DNA of 64,000 nt, taken from positions 1 through 64,000 of the forward strand of contig NZ_SMAR01000002.1 in assembly GCF_004342225.1 (NCBI RefSeq). The letters are read 5' to 3'. The stretch comes from Martelella mediterranea (GTDB lineage: Bacteria; Pseudomonadota; Alphaproteobacteria; Rhizobiales; Rhizobiaceae). The notes below the pieces were generated by a model. That model was not told where the DNA came from. It worked only from the letters and a program-made list of their open reading frames with translations, and did not search any database. Made by a program: the position numbers and the translations under genes. This document shows, piece after piece, positions 45,032-54,788 of this stretch. Each line of letters opens with the position of its first letter. Positions within the stretch are counted from its first letter, which is position 1.

Positions 45032-45409
45032 TTACGGGGAAACCCTTTTCGGCGCGCCTGTAGCCATGTCTGTACTGATATGGGGGAGTTTTCCGGCTTT
45101 CCAAGCACCGAAGCCCCCCTCCATATGCGCAATGCGTTCGAAACCAGCCTTCAGACACATCTCGGAAACTCTGCCGGAGCGGACCCCGGAACCACAATGC
45201 AACACGATCTTTTTCGTTTCCTGCGTGGGAAAGCTTTTCGGATCTGTAAATGCCATCGGCGAGAGCAGCGAACCTTCGATATGTTCGAAAGCATATTCTG
45301 CCGGGGTCCGGACATCTATCAGGACAATCGAACCCGCCTGAAGCGCCTCGAAAACTTCATCCGGCGTCCACGTTTCGATTGTTCCATTATCCAAGTGTTC
45401 GGTTTTCAT
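45032..45409 (-). CDS. Single-domain rhodanese-like protein
   Basis: A 125-residue rhodanese domain with CH2A-like IVLIDVRTPAEYAFEHIEGS and the active-site loop VLHCGSGVRSGR, where Cys is followed by a six-residue loop as in sulfurtransferases. It has no signal peptide. It lies 85 bases upstream of ubiG on the same strand and may be cotranscribed. The sulfur acceptor is unknown. Confidence 0.9.
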   Translation of the reverse strand: MKTEHLDNGTIETWTPDEVFEALQAGSIVLIDVRTPAEYAFEHIEGSLLSPMAFTDPKSFPTQETKKIVLHCGSGVRSGRVSEMCLKAGFERIAHMEGGFGAWKAGKLPHISTDMATGAPKRVSP

Positions 45410-45621
45410 GCTGCCTGAAACCTCCTCTCTTCGATCAACGCGTCCAAAGTGGACATAAAATCTTATTTTTCATACCTACGAATAATCGCATTAAAAAGGG
45501 ATAGCAATCTGATTTTCCCGGCGCATCAAACAACACAATCAGGCGGCCCATTTAAGGCGACGAGTTTCTGAAACCGCCAACACGGCATATCGCCAGGTCT
45601 CTCCGCGCAAACCTGCCTATA

Positions 45622-45650
45622 TTGACGTGTTGCAATTGCAGCGCTAATGA
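45622..45650 (+). promoter_or_regulatory. Promoter of metA
   Basis: TTGACG (45622-45627) and TAATGA (45645-45650) are separated by 17 bases. Transcription would begin around 45657, just ahead of the riboswitch. Confidence 0.6.
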
Positions 45651-45660
45651 ACTTGTCTTT

Positions 45661-45714
45661 CGTGGTGATTTGGCCGGCCGGCTTGCAGCCACATTAAACA
45701 ACTCGCTAAAGGGC
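45661..45714 (+). ncRNA. SAM-II riboswitch (metA motif)
   Basis: The stretch contains the conserved SAM-II blocks in order: CGTGGTGATTTGGCCGG, the loop GGCTTGCAGCCACA, TTAAACAACTC and the pseudoknot-forming GCTAAAGGG. P1 pairs GTGG (45662-45665) with CCAC (45689-45692). It lies about 90 bases ahead of metA and close to a predicted transcription start. SAM-II switches in alphaproteobacteria turn off methionine genes when S-adenosylmethionine is plentiful. A downstream hairpin, AGGGCCG (about 45709) with CGGCCCT (about 45774), overlaps the 3' edge and could be the expression platform. Confidence 0.88.
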
Positions 45715-45802
45715 CGTTTGGATTTGTTCCCCGTCAGAACCCATCCGGGCTGCCCGCGTTGACCGTAAACCGCCGGCCCTAGAGATTGGGATTGGAACGA
45801 AT

Positions 45803-46738
45803 ATGCCTATCAAGATTCCCGATACGCTGCCCGCCTTTGAAAAACTGGTTTCCGAAGGTGTTCGCGTCAAAACCGAAACGGTTGCCGAACGGCAGGATAT
45901 CCGGCCGCTGCAAATCGGCCTTCTCAATCTCATGCCCAACAAGATCAAGACCGAGTTACAATTTGCGCGGCTGCTTGGTGCCTCTCCGTTGCAGATCGAG
46001 CTGAGCCTGGTTCGCGTGGGCGGTCACAAGGCAAAGAACACACCGATTGAGCACCTTCTGTCCTTCTACCAGACATGGTATGAAATCGCCGACCGGAAGT
46101 TCGACGGCTTCATTATCACCGGCGCACCGGTGGAGACGCTGGATTTTGAGGAAGTCACCTATTGGGACGAACTGAAAGAAATCCTCGACTGGACAACAAC
46201 CCATTGTCATTCAACGATGAATATCTGCTGGGGCGCGATGGCGGCAGCCTATCACTTTCACGGTGTGCCAAAACATCTGCTCGATGAAAAGGCATTCGGC
46301 GTTTTCCGGCACCGCAACCTGCAACCGGCATCCATCTATCTTAACGGCTTTTCCGATGACTTCCAGATTCCGGTCTCGCGCTGGACCGAGGTGAGACGGG
46401 ACGATCTGGAAAAAGTACCCGGCATCGATATTCTGATGCACTCGGACGAGGTGGGGACATGCCTTGCGCATGAACGCTTTGCCAACCGCCTCTACATGTT
46501 CAATCATGTGGAATATGACTCCGGCTCGCTTGGCGATGAATACCATCGTGACGTCAATGCCAATGTGCCGATTTCGGTTCCCTTCAACTATTTCCCCGAT
46601 GATGATCCGAACCAAGCGCCCCTTAATCGCTGGCGGTCGCATGCACATTTGCTTTTCGGCAACTGGATAAATGAGATTTATCAGACAACATCATACTATT
46701 TGGAGGAAATCGGTATGGATCGGCATCCAAGAGCTTGA
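45803..46738 (+). CDS. metA: Homoserine O-acyltransferase MetA
   Basis: A 311-residue class I glutamine-amidotransferase-fold enzyme that acylates L-homoserine, the first committed step of methionine synthesis. It opens [15 protein letters not shown], has [14 protein letters not shown], the nucleophile Cys in [12 protein letters not shown], His in FRHRNL-type blocks and Glu/His near [10 protein letters not shown]. Sequence alone does not settle acetyl- versus succinyl-CoA use; many alphaproteobacterial forms use acetyl-CoA. Controlled by the SAM-II riboswitch upstream. Confidence 0.95.
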   Translation: MPIKIPDTLPAFEKLVSEGVRVKTETVAERQDIRPLQIGLLNLMPNKIKTELQFARLLGASPLQIELSLVRVGGHKAKNTPIEHLLSFYQTWYEIADRKFDGFIITGAPVETLDFEEVTYWDELKEILDWTTTHCHSTMNICWGAMAAAYHFHGVPKHLLDEKAFGVFRHRNLQPASIYLNGFSDDFQIPVSRWTEVRRDDLEKVPGIDILMHSDEVGTCLAHERFANRLYMFNHVEYDSGSLGDEYHRDVNANVPISVPFNYFPDDDPNQAPLNRWRSHAHLLFGNWINEIYQTTSYYLEEIGMDRHPRA

Positions 46739-46860
46739 GACCTCATCGTTTCCGTCGCAGTATCCTTACAAAACATTCTCAGAAACGCAGCGCGCGCGAT
46801 AAGCCGTGCGCTCGCCGTTTCGACTTTCAACAACGTTCTCAATAAGCGGAGGAAGCATAG

Positions 46861-47883
46861 ATGAGTGCGCCGGAACCGGAAATCTTTGGCAAAACCAAAA
46901 CGGGCGAGACCGTTACCCGCGTGAAGATATCAGGTGGAGGCCTGACTGCCCATATCCTGAACTTTGGCGCTGTTATTCAGGATCTCAGGCTTGAAGGCCA
47001 CGATCACGCGCTTGTGCTTGGCTACGACAATTTCGAAGATTACAAATCCTACTCGCCCTATTTCGGCGCGACACCAGGGCGTTCTTCAAACAGGATTGCC
47101 AATGGCCGGTTCGAAATCGATGGCAAGGAATTTCAGGTGGAATGCAACGAAAATGGCATTACCAACCTGCATGGCGGCAGCGACGGCCTCGGCGTCAGCC
47201 TTTGGACGTTTGAGGAGATCGCAGAAGACCGCGTTACCCTAAAAATCATCGATCCGGATGGCCGCGCGGGTTTTCCCGGCAACTGCACGGTTCGCGCGTA
47301 TTTCCACCTGAAAGAAGGCGGCGTCCTTTCTGTTATCTATGAAAGCGAAACCGACCAGCCGACCATCGCCAATATCTGCAATCACACCTATTTCAACCTC
47401 GGCAATGGCACCGATACGCTGGAACACAAACTGATGCTGGCGGCGGACCATTATCTGCCAACCGATGAGCGGCAGATCCCGACCGGGGAAATCCGCCCGG
47501 TTGACGGCACAGCCTTTGACTTTCGCGAACCGCAGGCCATGAAACGCAAGGATGAGAACGGCAAGCAGGTTCTGTTCGACCACAACTTCTGTTTCTCGCC
47601 GAAACGCACCGAAAAGCGCAAAGTCGCCACCGTTTTTGCCCCCTCTTCCGGTGTGACTATGGATGTTCTGACCACAGAGCCCGGCGTCCAGTTTTATGCC
47701 GCCTTCAAGCTGGCACAAACGCCGGTTGGCCTCAACGGCTACCCTTATGGCCCGTTTGCAGGCTTCTGCCTTGAAACACAGGTCTGGCCGGATGCGGTCA
47801 ATCAGAGTGGCTTTCCGTCAGCCATTCTGCACCCCGGTGAAACACTGAAGCAGGAAACCGACTACATCTTCAAAAAAGACTGA
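46861..47883 (+). CDS. galM: Aldose 1-epimerase
   Basis: A 340-residue mutarotase interconverting alpha and beta anomers of sugars such as galactose. Family blocks: YFGATPGRSSNRIANGRFEI, NLHGGSDGLGVSLW, catalytic His in CNHTYFNLGNG, PTGEIRPVDGTAFDFRE, and the late CLETQVWPDAVNQ with the catalytic Glu. The ATG at 46861 follows GCGGAGGAAG. No sugar operon is adjacent. Confidence 0.93.
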   Translation: MSAPEPEIFGKTKTGETVTRVKISGGGLTAHILNFGAVIQDLRLEGHDHALVLGYDNFEDYKSYSPYFGATPGRSSNRIANGRFEIDGKEFQVECNENGITNLHGGSDGLGVSLWTFEEIAEDRVTLKIIDPDGRAGFPGNCTVRAYFHLKEGGVLSVIYESETDQPTIANICNHTYFNLGNGTDTLEHKLMLAADHYLPTDERQIPTGEIRPVDGTAFDFREPQAMKRKDENGKQVLFDHNFCFSPKRTEKRKVATVFAPSSGVTMDVLTTEPGVQFYAAFKLAQTPVGLNGYPYGPFAGFCLETQVWPDAVNQSGFPSAILHPGETLKQETDYIFKKD

Positions 47884-47924
47884 TCGGCTGAGCGCAACGG
47901 TCAGCGGCAGGTTCCGGAGATGCC

Positions 47925-48710
47925 ATGTTTTTGATTTCCAAGGTTTTCTGGATTGTGTTTCAGCCGCTGGCCTTTGCCTGCCTCAGCATTCTGCTTGCGC
48001 TTTTAATGCTGCTTTCCGGGAAAACCGGCTTCGGTCTGTTTTTCATTGCAACTGCCCTTGTCATTCTGGTTGTCACGCTGTTTACAACCACCGGGACATT
48101 TCTGATGGCAGCGCTTGAAAACCGTTTTTCACGCCTTGAATCCACAACACCGCCTGTCTGCGCTATCGTTCTGGGTGGCGGCATTCACACCGGACATTCG
48201 GCTGAGCGCGGCACCTATGTCTTCACCCGTGCCGCCGATCGTTACATCGAAACGCTGCGGCTGGCACGGCTTTACCCGGACATGCACATTCTGATCACCG
48301 GTGGCGACAATGGGTTGAGCGGCAGTCTTCACGGTGAAGCAGAACCGGCTGCACGCTTCTTTATCGATCACGGCATTGATGGACATCGCCTTATCCTTGA
48401 GTCTAAAGCCCGCAATACGGCCGAAAACGCCTCGAAAGCGGCGCGCCTTCTGGATGAAAATGGCATCAAAGGCAGATGCCTGCTGATCACATCCGCCTAT
48501 CACATGCCCCGTGCCATTCAGCTATTCGAGAAGCAGAAGGTGACCGTAACGCCATGGCCCGCCGACTACAGGACGGGCGGCAAGGCAGGGCTTCGCTTCC
48601 AGTTTGACCGGCCCGCAACCAACGCCACCATGCTTTCAACCGCGATGCGCGAATGGAGCGGTTTGATCGCCTATCGCCTTATGGGACGCACAAAAACGGT
48701 TCTGCCTTAA
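47925..48710 (+). CDS. YdcF/DUF218-family membrane protein
   Basis: A 261-residue protein with two N-terminal membrane helices (about residues 5-30 and 38-62), then a DUF218 domain: CAIVLGGGIHTG, ITGGDNGLSGS, ESKARNTAENA and ITSAYHMPRAI. Members such as SanA, ElyC and YdcF are linked to envelope or peptidoglycan homeostasis. It lies 41 bases after galM in the same direction. The exact reaction is unknown. Confidence 0.85.
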   Translation: MFLISKVFWIVFQPLAFACLSILLALLMLLSGKTGFGLFFIATALVILVVTLFTTTGTFLMAALENRFSRLESTTPPVCAIVLGGGIHTGHSAERGTYVFTRAADRYIETLRLARLYPDMHILITGGDNGLSGSLHGEAEPAARFFIDHGIDGHRLILESKARNTAENASKAARLLDENGIKGRCLLITSAYHMPRAIQLFEKQKVTVTPWPADYRTGGKAGLRFQFDRPATNATMLSTAMREWSGLIAYRLMGRTKTVLP

Positions 48711-48748
48711 AGAGACAGACCGGAAAACGCGCTGACGGTCAAAGAAAA

Positions 48749-49165
48749 TCAGTTTCTCCGGGGGCGAAGCCGGACCACAACATCGACGTGGGAAATTTCC
48801 ATCCCCTCCGGCGGCTGCGGCAAACCGCCAAGCGAAATACTGCTTTCCGGCATATCGATCACTTCGTTTTCACCTTCAACGAAGAAATGATGATGATCGG
48901 AAGTATTGGTGTCGAAGTAGGTTTTTGCGCCTTCAACGGCGAGAACACGAATCATACCGGCGCCGGTAAACTGATGAAGGGTGTTATAGACAGTCGCCAG
49001 AGACACCGGAACGCCGGCTTCCTGCGCTTCGCCATGCAATTCTTCTACGGTGACATGACGGTCACCCTTTGCGAACAAAAGATCAGCCAGCGCGACTCGC
49101 TGCCGCGTCGGACGCAGCCCGCTTTCCCGCAATCTTTCTGCTGAAAGACGATTTTTTCCGGCCAT
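48749..49165 (-). CDS. irr: Iron response regulator Irr (Fur family)
   Basis: A 138-residue Fur-family protein with the winged helix GLRPTRQRVALADLLFAKG and the HHH motif in TSDHHHFFVEGE used by Irr for haem sensing. The canonical Fur zinc site CxxC is missing, as expected for Irr. In Rhizobiales it controls haem synthesis and iron homeostasis under low iron. Divergent position next to fabA is the conserved arrangement in this order. Confidence 0.93.
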   Translation of the reverse strand: MAGKNRLSAERLRESGLRPTRQRVALADLLFAKGDRHVTVEELHGEAQEAGVPVSLATVYNTLHQFTGAGMIRVLAVEGAKTYFDTNTSDHHHFFVEGENEVIDMPESSISLGGLPQPPEGMEISHVDVVVRLRPRRN

Positions 49166-49483
49166 TAACGTTTCTGCCTACTCTCGGATAACCGAATGAC
49201 AAAATACAATTAACCCCGGATATAAACAAAATGCGAATCGCTTTCAATAGCGTGGGGCTTGCAGGAATTGAAATTAGATTGCAAATACGCGGGCGAAATG
49301 TGTTTCACTCTGGCGGAAAACAGAGGCTTCCTGTATGCCGCCATTAACTGGAAGCGACCGAGGTGGAAGCACAGATTTTGGGAAAGAAACGCTTGCGCGG
49401 TTTGCGACGACGTGATTTCCCCTTATCTTGAGCCTCTAAACGATGAACAAGCCCTCGCCGAACGAAGGGAAGCAGAGTTTTAT

Positions 49484-49999
49484 ATGGATAAGAGACAGTC
49501 GCAGTTCGACTACGAGGATATTCTTAAATGTGCGCGGGGCGAATTGTTCGGCCCGGGAAATGCGCAATTGCCGCTGCCGCCGATGCTGATGTTCAATCGC
49601 ATCACCGAGATTTCGGAAGATGGCGGTGCAAACGGCAAAGGCCATGCACGTGCCGAGTTTGATATCAATCCGGACCTTTGGTTTTTCGAATGCCACTTTG
49701 CCGGAGACCCCGTGATGCCAGGCTGTCTCGGCCTTGATGCCCTTTGGCAGTTGACCGGCTTTTATCTCGGCTGGCTGGGCGAGCCTGGAAAAGGCCGCGC
49801 AATCTCGACAGGCGAGGTGAAGTTCTCCGGCATGATCACGCCGAAGAACAAGCTGGTTGAATACGGCGTTGACTTCAAGCGCGTTATGCGTGGTCGCCTC
49901 GTACTCGGCATCGCCGATGGCTGGGTCAAGGCAGACGGCGAAGTAATCTACAAAGCCTCCGATTTACGGGTCGGCCTCTTTCAGGAACAGAATGCCTGA
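49484..49999 (+). CDS. fabA: 3-hydroxydecanoyl-ACP dehydratase/isomerase FabA
   Basis: A 171-residue hot-dog-fold enzyme that introduces the cis double bond in unsaturated fatty-acid synthesis. The catalytic His is in [15 protein letters not shown] and the Asp in CLGLDALWQ. The ATG at 49484 begins [14 protein letters not shown], the standard FabA opening, with AAGGGAAG upstream; a long extension to 49259 is non-coding. First gene of fabA-fabB-fabI. Confidence 0.95.
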   Translation: MDKRQSQFDYEDILKCARGELFGPGNAQLPLPPMLMFNRITEISEDGGANGKGHARAEFDINPDLWFFECHFAGDPVMPGCLGLDALWQLTGFYLGWLGEPGKGRAISTGEVKFSGMITPKNKLVEYGVDFKRVMRGRLVLGIADGWVKADGEVIYKASDLRVGLFQEQNA

Positions 50000-50061
50000 T
50001 CCGGGTCTTTGATTATCTATTATGGTAGTCAGGGCTGCGAGGAGACAGAAAAGGAAGCATT

Positions 50062-51285
50062 ATGAGACGTGTTGTCGTTACTGGACTGGGAATCGTATCC
50101 TCGATCGGAAACGATGCCGCTGAAGTCACCGCTTCGCTGCGCGAGGCGAAATCCGGCATTTCTTTCTCACCAGACTTTGCCGAACATGGCTTCAAATGTC
50201 AGGTCTGGGGCAGACCGACGCTGGACCCGAGTGATCAGGTTGACCGCCGCGCAATGCGATTCCTGTCACAGGGCGGTGCCTGGAACCATGTGGCCATGAA
50301 GCAGGCGATTGCTGATTCCGGACTGGAAGAGAGCGACATCACCAACGAACGCACCGGCATCATCATGGGGTCCGGCGGGCCGTCCACGCGCACGATTGTC
50401 GAGGCAGCGGACACCACGCGCAAGAACAACAGCCCGAAGCGTATCGGTCCATTCGCCGTGCCGAAGGCCATGTCTTCGACCGCTTCTGCAACGCTTGCGA
50501 CCTGGTTCAAGATCCACGGGATCAATTACTCGATCTCGTCCGCCTGCTCGACATCAGCGCACTGCATCGGCAATGCCGCCGAGATGATCCAGTTCGGCAA
50601 GCAGGATGTGATGTTTGCAGGCGGTCACGAAGACCTCGACTGGACGATGTCGAACCTGTTTGATGCCATGGGCGCCATGTCGACAGACTTTAACGAAACC
50701 TCGCCGGAAACGGCTTCACGCGCTTACGACGAAGCGCGCGACGGGTTTGTGATTGCCGGTGGCGCCGGCGTCGTCATCCTTGAAGAGCTGGAACACGCCA
50801 AAGCACGCGGCGCCAAGATTTATGGCGAGATCGTTGGCTACGGCGCAACGTCAGATGGTTATGACATGGTCGCACCTTCCGGCGAAGGCGCGGTTCGCTG
50901 CATGAAGCTTGCACTGGCCGATTTCGATGGAGAAGTCGATTACATCAACACCCATGGCACCTCCACGCCTGTTGGCGACAGCCGCGAAATCGGAGCGATT
51001 CGCGAAGTGTTTGGCGATAAGATCCCGCACATTCAGTCGACCAAATCACTGACGGGACACTCTCTGGGTGCCGCCGGTGCGCAGGAATCGATCTATGGCC
51101 TCCTGATGATGCAGGAAGGCTTCATCGGAAAGAGTGCCCATATCGAGAAGCTCGATCCTGAATTTGATGGCGTCCCGATCGTTCGTGAACGCATTGACAA
51201 TGCGAAGATCGACACTGTTCTTTCAAACTCGTTCGGCTTTGGTGGTACGAACGCCACGCTGGTCTTCCGGCGTTACAATGGATAA
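50062..51285 (+). CDS. fabB: 3-oxoacyl-ACP synthase I FabB
   Basis: A 407-residue thiolase-fold condensing enzyme that elongates unsaturated acyl chains. Active site: Cys in [14 protein letters not shown], His in [11 protein letters not shown] and His in [28 protein letters not shown] is the normal FabB start. It lies 62 bases after fabA and runs into the fabI start region. Confidence 0.95.
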   Translation: MRRVVVTGLGIVSSIGNDAAEVTASLREAKSGISFSPDFAEHGFKCQVWGRPTLDPSDQVDRRAMRFLSQGGAWNHVAMKQAIADSGLEESDITNERTGIIMGSGGPSTRTIVEAADTTRKNNSPKRIGPFAVPKAMSSTASATLATWFKIHGINYSISSACSTSAHCIGNAAEMIQFGKQDVMFAGGHEDLDWTMSNLFDAMGAMSTDFNETSPETASRAYDEARDGFVIAGGAGVVILEELEHAKARGAKIYGEIVGYGATSDGYDMVAPSGEGAVRCMKLALADFDGEVDYINTHGTSTPVGDSREIGAIREVFGDKIPHIQSTKSLTGHSLGAAGAQESIYGLLMMQEGFIGKSAHIEKLDPEFDGVPIVRERIDNAKIDTVLSNSFGFGGTNATLVFRRYNG

Positions 51286-51292
51286 TCAGCAT

Positions 51293-52099
51293 ATGACCGG
51301 ACTTATGCAGGGCAAACGCGGCCTGATCATGGGCGTTGCCAACGACCACTCTATCGCGTGGGGAATCGCCAAGGCACTTCACGCGCAGGGCGCCGAGATG
51401 GCATTTACCTATCAAGGCGAGGCTCTCGGACGCCGCGTCATGCCTCTGGCGGAACAGGTCGGCTCCGATATGGTGCTTGCCTGCGATGTCGAAGACAGCG
51501 CAAGCGTTGATCAGACATTTTCCACGCTTCAGAAGCGCTGGGGCAAGCTCGACTTCCTCGTTCACGCAATCGGCTTTTCCAACAAGAGCGAGCTGAAAGG
51601 CCTCTACGCCGACACCACGCGCGATAATTTCGTGCGCACAATGGTGATTTCATGCTTCTCTTTCACCGAGGTCGCCAAGCGCGCTGCGGACATGATGCAT
51701 GACGGCGGCACAATGCTGACACTGACCTATGGCGGCTCCACCGCCGTTGTTCCCAATTACAACGTCATGGGTATCGCCAAGGCCGGCCTTGAAGCTTCTG
51801 TACGCTATCTGGCAAGCGATTATGGCCCACAGGGCATTCGTGTAAATGCCATCTCTGCGGGCCCGGTTCGTACCCTTGCAGGGGCCGGCGTTTCTGATGC
51901 CAGACTGATGTTTTCCTGGCAGCAGAAGAATGCGCCGCTCAGACGCTCGACAACAATCGAAGATGTCGGCGGATCGGCGCTTTACCTGCTTTCAGACCTG
52001 TCTTCAGGCGTAACCGGCGAAATCCACTTCGTCGATAATGGCTACAACATCCTGTCGATGCCGATTCCGGAAATGATGCGCCGCGGCGATCCGCAATAA
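51293..52099 (+). CDS. fabI: Enoyl-ACP reductase FabI
   Basis: A 268-residue NADH-dependent enoyl reductase, the last step of the elongation cycle and the triclosan target family. NAD motif RGLIMGVANDHSIAWGIAKA; catalytic Tyr/Lys in YNVMGIAKAG; GDYGP-like ASDYGPQGIRVNA. I use the ATG at 51293 (MTGLMQGKRG), which matches the usual N-terminus; an ATG at 51278 overlapping the fabB stop by 8 bases is a close alternative. Confidence 0.93.
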   Translation: MTGLMQGKRGLIMGVANDHSIAWGIAKALHAQGAEMAFTYQGEALGRRVMPLAEQVGSDMVLACDVEDSASVDQTFSTLQKRWGKLDFLVHAIGFSNKSELKGLYADTTRDNFVRTMVISCFSFTEVAKRAADMMHDGGTMLTLTYGGSTAVVPNYNVMGIAKAGLEASVRYLASDYGPQGIRVNAISAGPVRTLAGAGVSDARLMFSWQQKNAPLRRSTTIEDVGGSALYLLSDLSSGVTGEIHFVDNGYNILSMPIPEMMRRGDPQ

Positions 52100-52132
52100 A
52101 GCAAGTCAATTATCGACCCGGTCACTTTATGG

Positions 52133-52163
52133 AAACGCTGCCTGCTGCTGAAGGCGGCGTTTT
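52133..52163 (+). terminator. Terminator after fabI
   Basis: AAACGCTGCCT (52133-52143) pairs with AGGCGGCGTTT (52152-52162) with one G-U pair and an eight-base loop, ending in TTTT. It lies 34 bases past the fabI stop and closes the fab operon. Confidence 0.75.
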
Positions 52164-52752
52164 CACGTTCTTTGCGCGTCGGTTTTCATTTACGGAACCG
52201 TCCACCATGATCTTCACGATATGGCCACATTCAGGAGCGATCAGAACAAGCCGCTCAATGGCCGGTACTGAATAATGTCGCCACAAAAGTTCACCGTCCT
52301 TTCACTCTTCGATTTCGTCCGGGCCCCTGTTTGACACCACTGCCTTATCGCCGCTTCAGGCGCACGGCATCTACTTTCGGGATCCGGCTTCCCGAATCAC
52401 AGCTGATTTTGTCACGATCCTCACTCCCTCAAAATTGAATACCTAAATATATTCGTTCGATTAATTTTATGTGCCTCAACTATGCACTGCGGCACCCGCC
52501 GTTTCATATCTCAGTCCAAAATCGCCCCATTTCAGACATATTTGAGCCAGCCGAACGCCACTTTGTTGCATTTCAGCAACTCATAATTCTTAATCATCCG
52601 ATTGAGTGATTTTATGATCTATACGCACTTGATAGATGCGGCTCTGATCTGGCTTAAAGAAATCAGACGGCGAGGGACCCTGCCCGAACGTCTTTAAACT
52701 GCCAGAGCGGAAATCCTTTTCCCCGCCCGAATGACCAAATGAGGTACACAAT
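52164..52752. other. Long leader region of the porin gene
   Basis: About 590 bases without a gene. The middle (52430-52480) is strongly AT-rich and promoter-like. A small hairpin GTTGC-ATTTCA-GCAAC lies at 52565-52580, similar to the core of the larger repeat at 27271-27287 (GTTGC-CATTTCA-GCAAC). No Fur or Irr box was recognised. A long untranslated leader is common for abundant porin messages. Confidence 0.45.
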
Positions 52753-53823
52753 ATGAACTTTAAAAGCCTTTTCCTTGGCTCGACCGCTGTGATCGCAGCA
52801 GCCACCGGCGCCAACGCTGCCGATCCGGTTGTTGTTGTTGAACCAGCTGCTCCGAATTACGTTGAAGTCTGCGACGCTTTCGGCGCAGGTTATTTTTACA
52901 TCCCCGGAACGGAAACCTGCCTTGACATTGGCGGTTACGTCCGTTTCCAGGTTGATGCCAATGACGACGACTGGGGTGTCATGACCCGCGGTCATCTTGA
53001 CGTTACCGCGAAATCCGACACAGAACTCGGCGTTCTGACCGGCGACATCGAAATCAACGCCAATGCTTACTCAGACAACCGTGACAACGACGTCGTTCTC
53101 GACAACGCTTATATCGGCCTCGGTGGTTTCCAGGCTGGTTACTTCGATACCTACTGGGATGAAGGTCTGACGGGCGAAGTTGACGATCTTGCAGGTAACA
53201 CCAAGATCACCGAGATGCGCTACATCTATGCAGCCAACGGCTTCATCGCTGCTCTGGCTCTGGACGCGCTCGAAGCTGACATGGTCAGCGGTCTCGGCAA
53301 CGGCTCCACAGACATGAACAAGCTCGGTGTTGCAGGTCGTGTTGGCTTCAATGCCGGCGGCGTTAACGCCAAGTTGGACATCGGTTACGATACCTACAAC
53401 GAAGAAGCAGCCTTCCGCGCCCTCGGCGAATTCGCCGCAGGACCCGGCAGCATCCTTCTCGGTGGTCTCTACAACACCGGTGCAAGTGCATATGCCAAGA
53501 CCTGGGAACTTGACCAGGGTGGCTTTAGCGACACTTACTACGGCTACAGCGAATGGGCTGTTGCTGCCGGTTACCGTATGGACGTAACCGACAAGTTCCG
53601 CGTCACGCCGATGGTTCAGTACACTCAGCTTAAGACTGACAAAAGCCTCGGTCTGGCCGACGATCCGGACGCATGGAGCGGCGGCATGTACTTCGAATAC
53701 GAACTGGTCAAGGATTTCTGGGCCAAGCTCAACGTTCAGTACACCGACTACAACGACGACCTGGCCGACTACGCCGGCAAGTCCGATTGGGCTGGTTACT
53801 TCCGTCTGCAGCGCGACTTCTGA
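52753..53823 (+). CDS. Outer-membrane porin, Omp2/RopA type
   Basis: A 356-residue trimeric porin of the alphaproteobacterial porin_2 family. Signal peptide residues 1-22 end TGANA. The mature N-terminus has the family hallmark VEVCDAFGAGYFYIPGTETC with two Cys, then LDIGGYVRFQV; the barrel ends WAGYFRLQRDF with terminal Phe. Acidic loops are frequent. It stands alone between two terminators and is probably highly expressed. Confidence 0.95.
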   Translation: MNFKSLFLGSTAVIAAATGANAADPVVVVEPAAPNYVEVCDAFGAGYFYIPGTETCLDIGGYVRFQVDANDDDWGVMTRGHLDVTAKSDTELGVLTGDIEINANAYSDNRDNDVVLDNAYIGLGGFQAGYFDTYWDEGLTGEVDDLAGNTKITEMRYIYAANGFIAALALDALEADMVSGLGNGSTDMNKLGVAGRVGFNAGGVNAKLDIGYDTYNEEAAFRALGEFAAGPGSILLGGLYNTGASAYAKTWELDQGGFSDTYYGYSEWAVAAGYRMDVTDKFRVTPMVQYTQLKTDKSLGLADDPDAWSGGMYFEYELVKDFWAKLNVQYTDYNDDLADYAGKSDWAGYFRLQRDF

Positions 53824-53875
53824 TAGCGCAAGACAAAAACATTCAGCGCCCGGCCCCTCCCGGGCGTCCCTCAAG

Positions 53876-53911
53876 CGCAAGGACGTCATATTGGCGTCCT
53901 TGCGTTTTTTT
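53876..53911 (+). terminator. Rho-independent terminator of the porin gene
   Basis: CGCAAGGACG (53876-53885) and CGTCCTTGCG (53895-53904) form a perfect 10-bp stem with a nine-base loop, followed by seven T (53905-53911). Confidence 0.92.
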
Positions 53912-53923
53912 GTGTTTTATCGC

Positions 53924-53954
53924 TTGACCTGGAGTGCACTCCAGCCCCTAAGAG
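53924..53954 (+). promoter_or_regulatory. MerR-type promoter with palindromic operator
   Basis: TTGACC (53924-53929) and TAAGAG (53949-53954) are separated by 19 bases, the overlong spacing typical of MerR-activated promoters. The spacer carries the perfect palindrome CTGGAGTGCACTCCAG (53929-53944). The regulator encoded 30 bases downstream should bind it and untwist the DNA to activate transcription. Confidence 0.88.
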
Positions 53955-53983
53955 AGGTATCGTCGAGCCGAAAGGACAAGGCG

Positions 53984-54388
53984 ATGAAAATCGGAAGCCT
54001 CTCTTCAAAGACCGGATTATCCGTGGATACGATCCGCTATTACGAACGGATAGGGCTGTTGCCGCGTGCCGATCGTGACGGATCGGGCCAGCGGGACTAT
54101 GACGATACCATTCTTGAATGGGTCGCCTTTCTCAAGCGCCTGAGGGAAACAGGAATGCCAATCGCACAGATGCTTGAGTATGCAAGCCTGCGCGATCAGG
54201 GGAAGACAACCATCTCCATGCGCCAGCATATCCTTGAAGAGCACCGCATAAAGGTGAAACAGGATATCTCTTCGCTTCAAACAGCCCTTTCAGCGCTCGA
54301 CGCCAAAATCCACACCTATCAGAAAATGGCGAACAGCGATGACCATGAATCAGAAGACAACAAACGAAACCCGTCTCGAACGCGGTAA
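53984..54388 (+). CDS. MerR-family transcriptional regulator
   Basis: A 134-residue regulator: winged HTH MKIGSLSSKTGLSVDTIRYY, wing ERIGLLPRADRDGSGQRDYD, then a dimerisation helix. It has no Cys in the C-terminal part, so it does not sense metals or redox in the SoxR/MerR way; the family branch includes regulators of aldehyde or xenobiotic stress genes. The start at 53984 follows AAAGGACAAGGCG. It overlaps the next gene by 50 bases. Confidence 0.9.
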   Translation: MKIGSLSSKTGLSVDTIRYYERIGLLPRADRDGSGQRDYDDTILEWVAFLKRLRETGMPIAQMLEYASLRDQGKTTISMRQHILEEHRIKVKQDISSLQTALSALDAKIHTYQKMANSDDHESEDNKRNPSRTR

Positions 54389-54788
54389 GCGCGCACTAAA
54401 GGCCATCGACGGCAGTGCGGGCGAGAATGTGATCCAGAGCCTTGAAAACATTGCCCCGGACTTTGCGACCTATCTGCTGGAATTTCCCTTCGGCGATATA
54501 TACAGCCGCCCGGGCCTCAGCCTCAGAGATCGTGAAATCGCAACCGTTGCAGCACTGACGGCGATGGGCAATGCCGCGCCACAGCTTCAGGTCCACATCG
54601 GCGCAGCACTCAATGTCGGCGTGACCCGCGAAGAAATTATCGAGATCATCATGCAAATGGCAGTCTATGCCGGTTTCCCGGCGGCGCTCAACGGGCTGAC
54701 GGCGGCAAAATCTGTGTTTGGCGACCACAAGGGCCATGATGCCGGCTCACCGACTGACAAACTCAACCAGATGCGCACCCCCGCGTGA
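54339..54788 (+). CDS. Carboxymuconolactone decarboxylase-family protein
   Basis: A 149-residue all-helical protein of the CMD/AhpD superfamily: SLRDREIATVAALTAMGN, then QLQVHIGAALNVGVTREEII and MAVYAGFPAALNGL. It lacks the AhpD CxxC pair, so a peroxidase role is unlikely; the conserved His in QVHIGAAL is present as in gamma-carboxymuconolactone decarboxylase. The start lies inside the MerR gene (54339 or 54345), which makes it the likely regulated partner. Its 3' end overlaps the convergent ThDP-enzyme gene by 42 bases. Confidence 0.82.
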   Translation: MTMNQKTTNETRLERGKRALKAIDGSAGENVIQSLENIAPDFATYLLEFPFGDIYSRPGLSLRDREIATVAALTAMGNAAPQLQVHIGAALNVGVTREEIIEIIMQMAVYAGFPAALNGLTAAKSVFGDHKGHDAGSPTDKLNQMRTPA

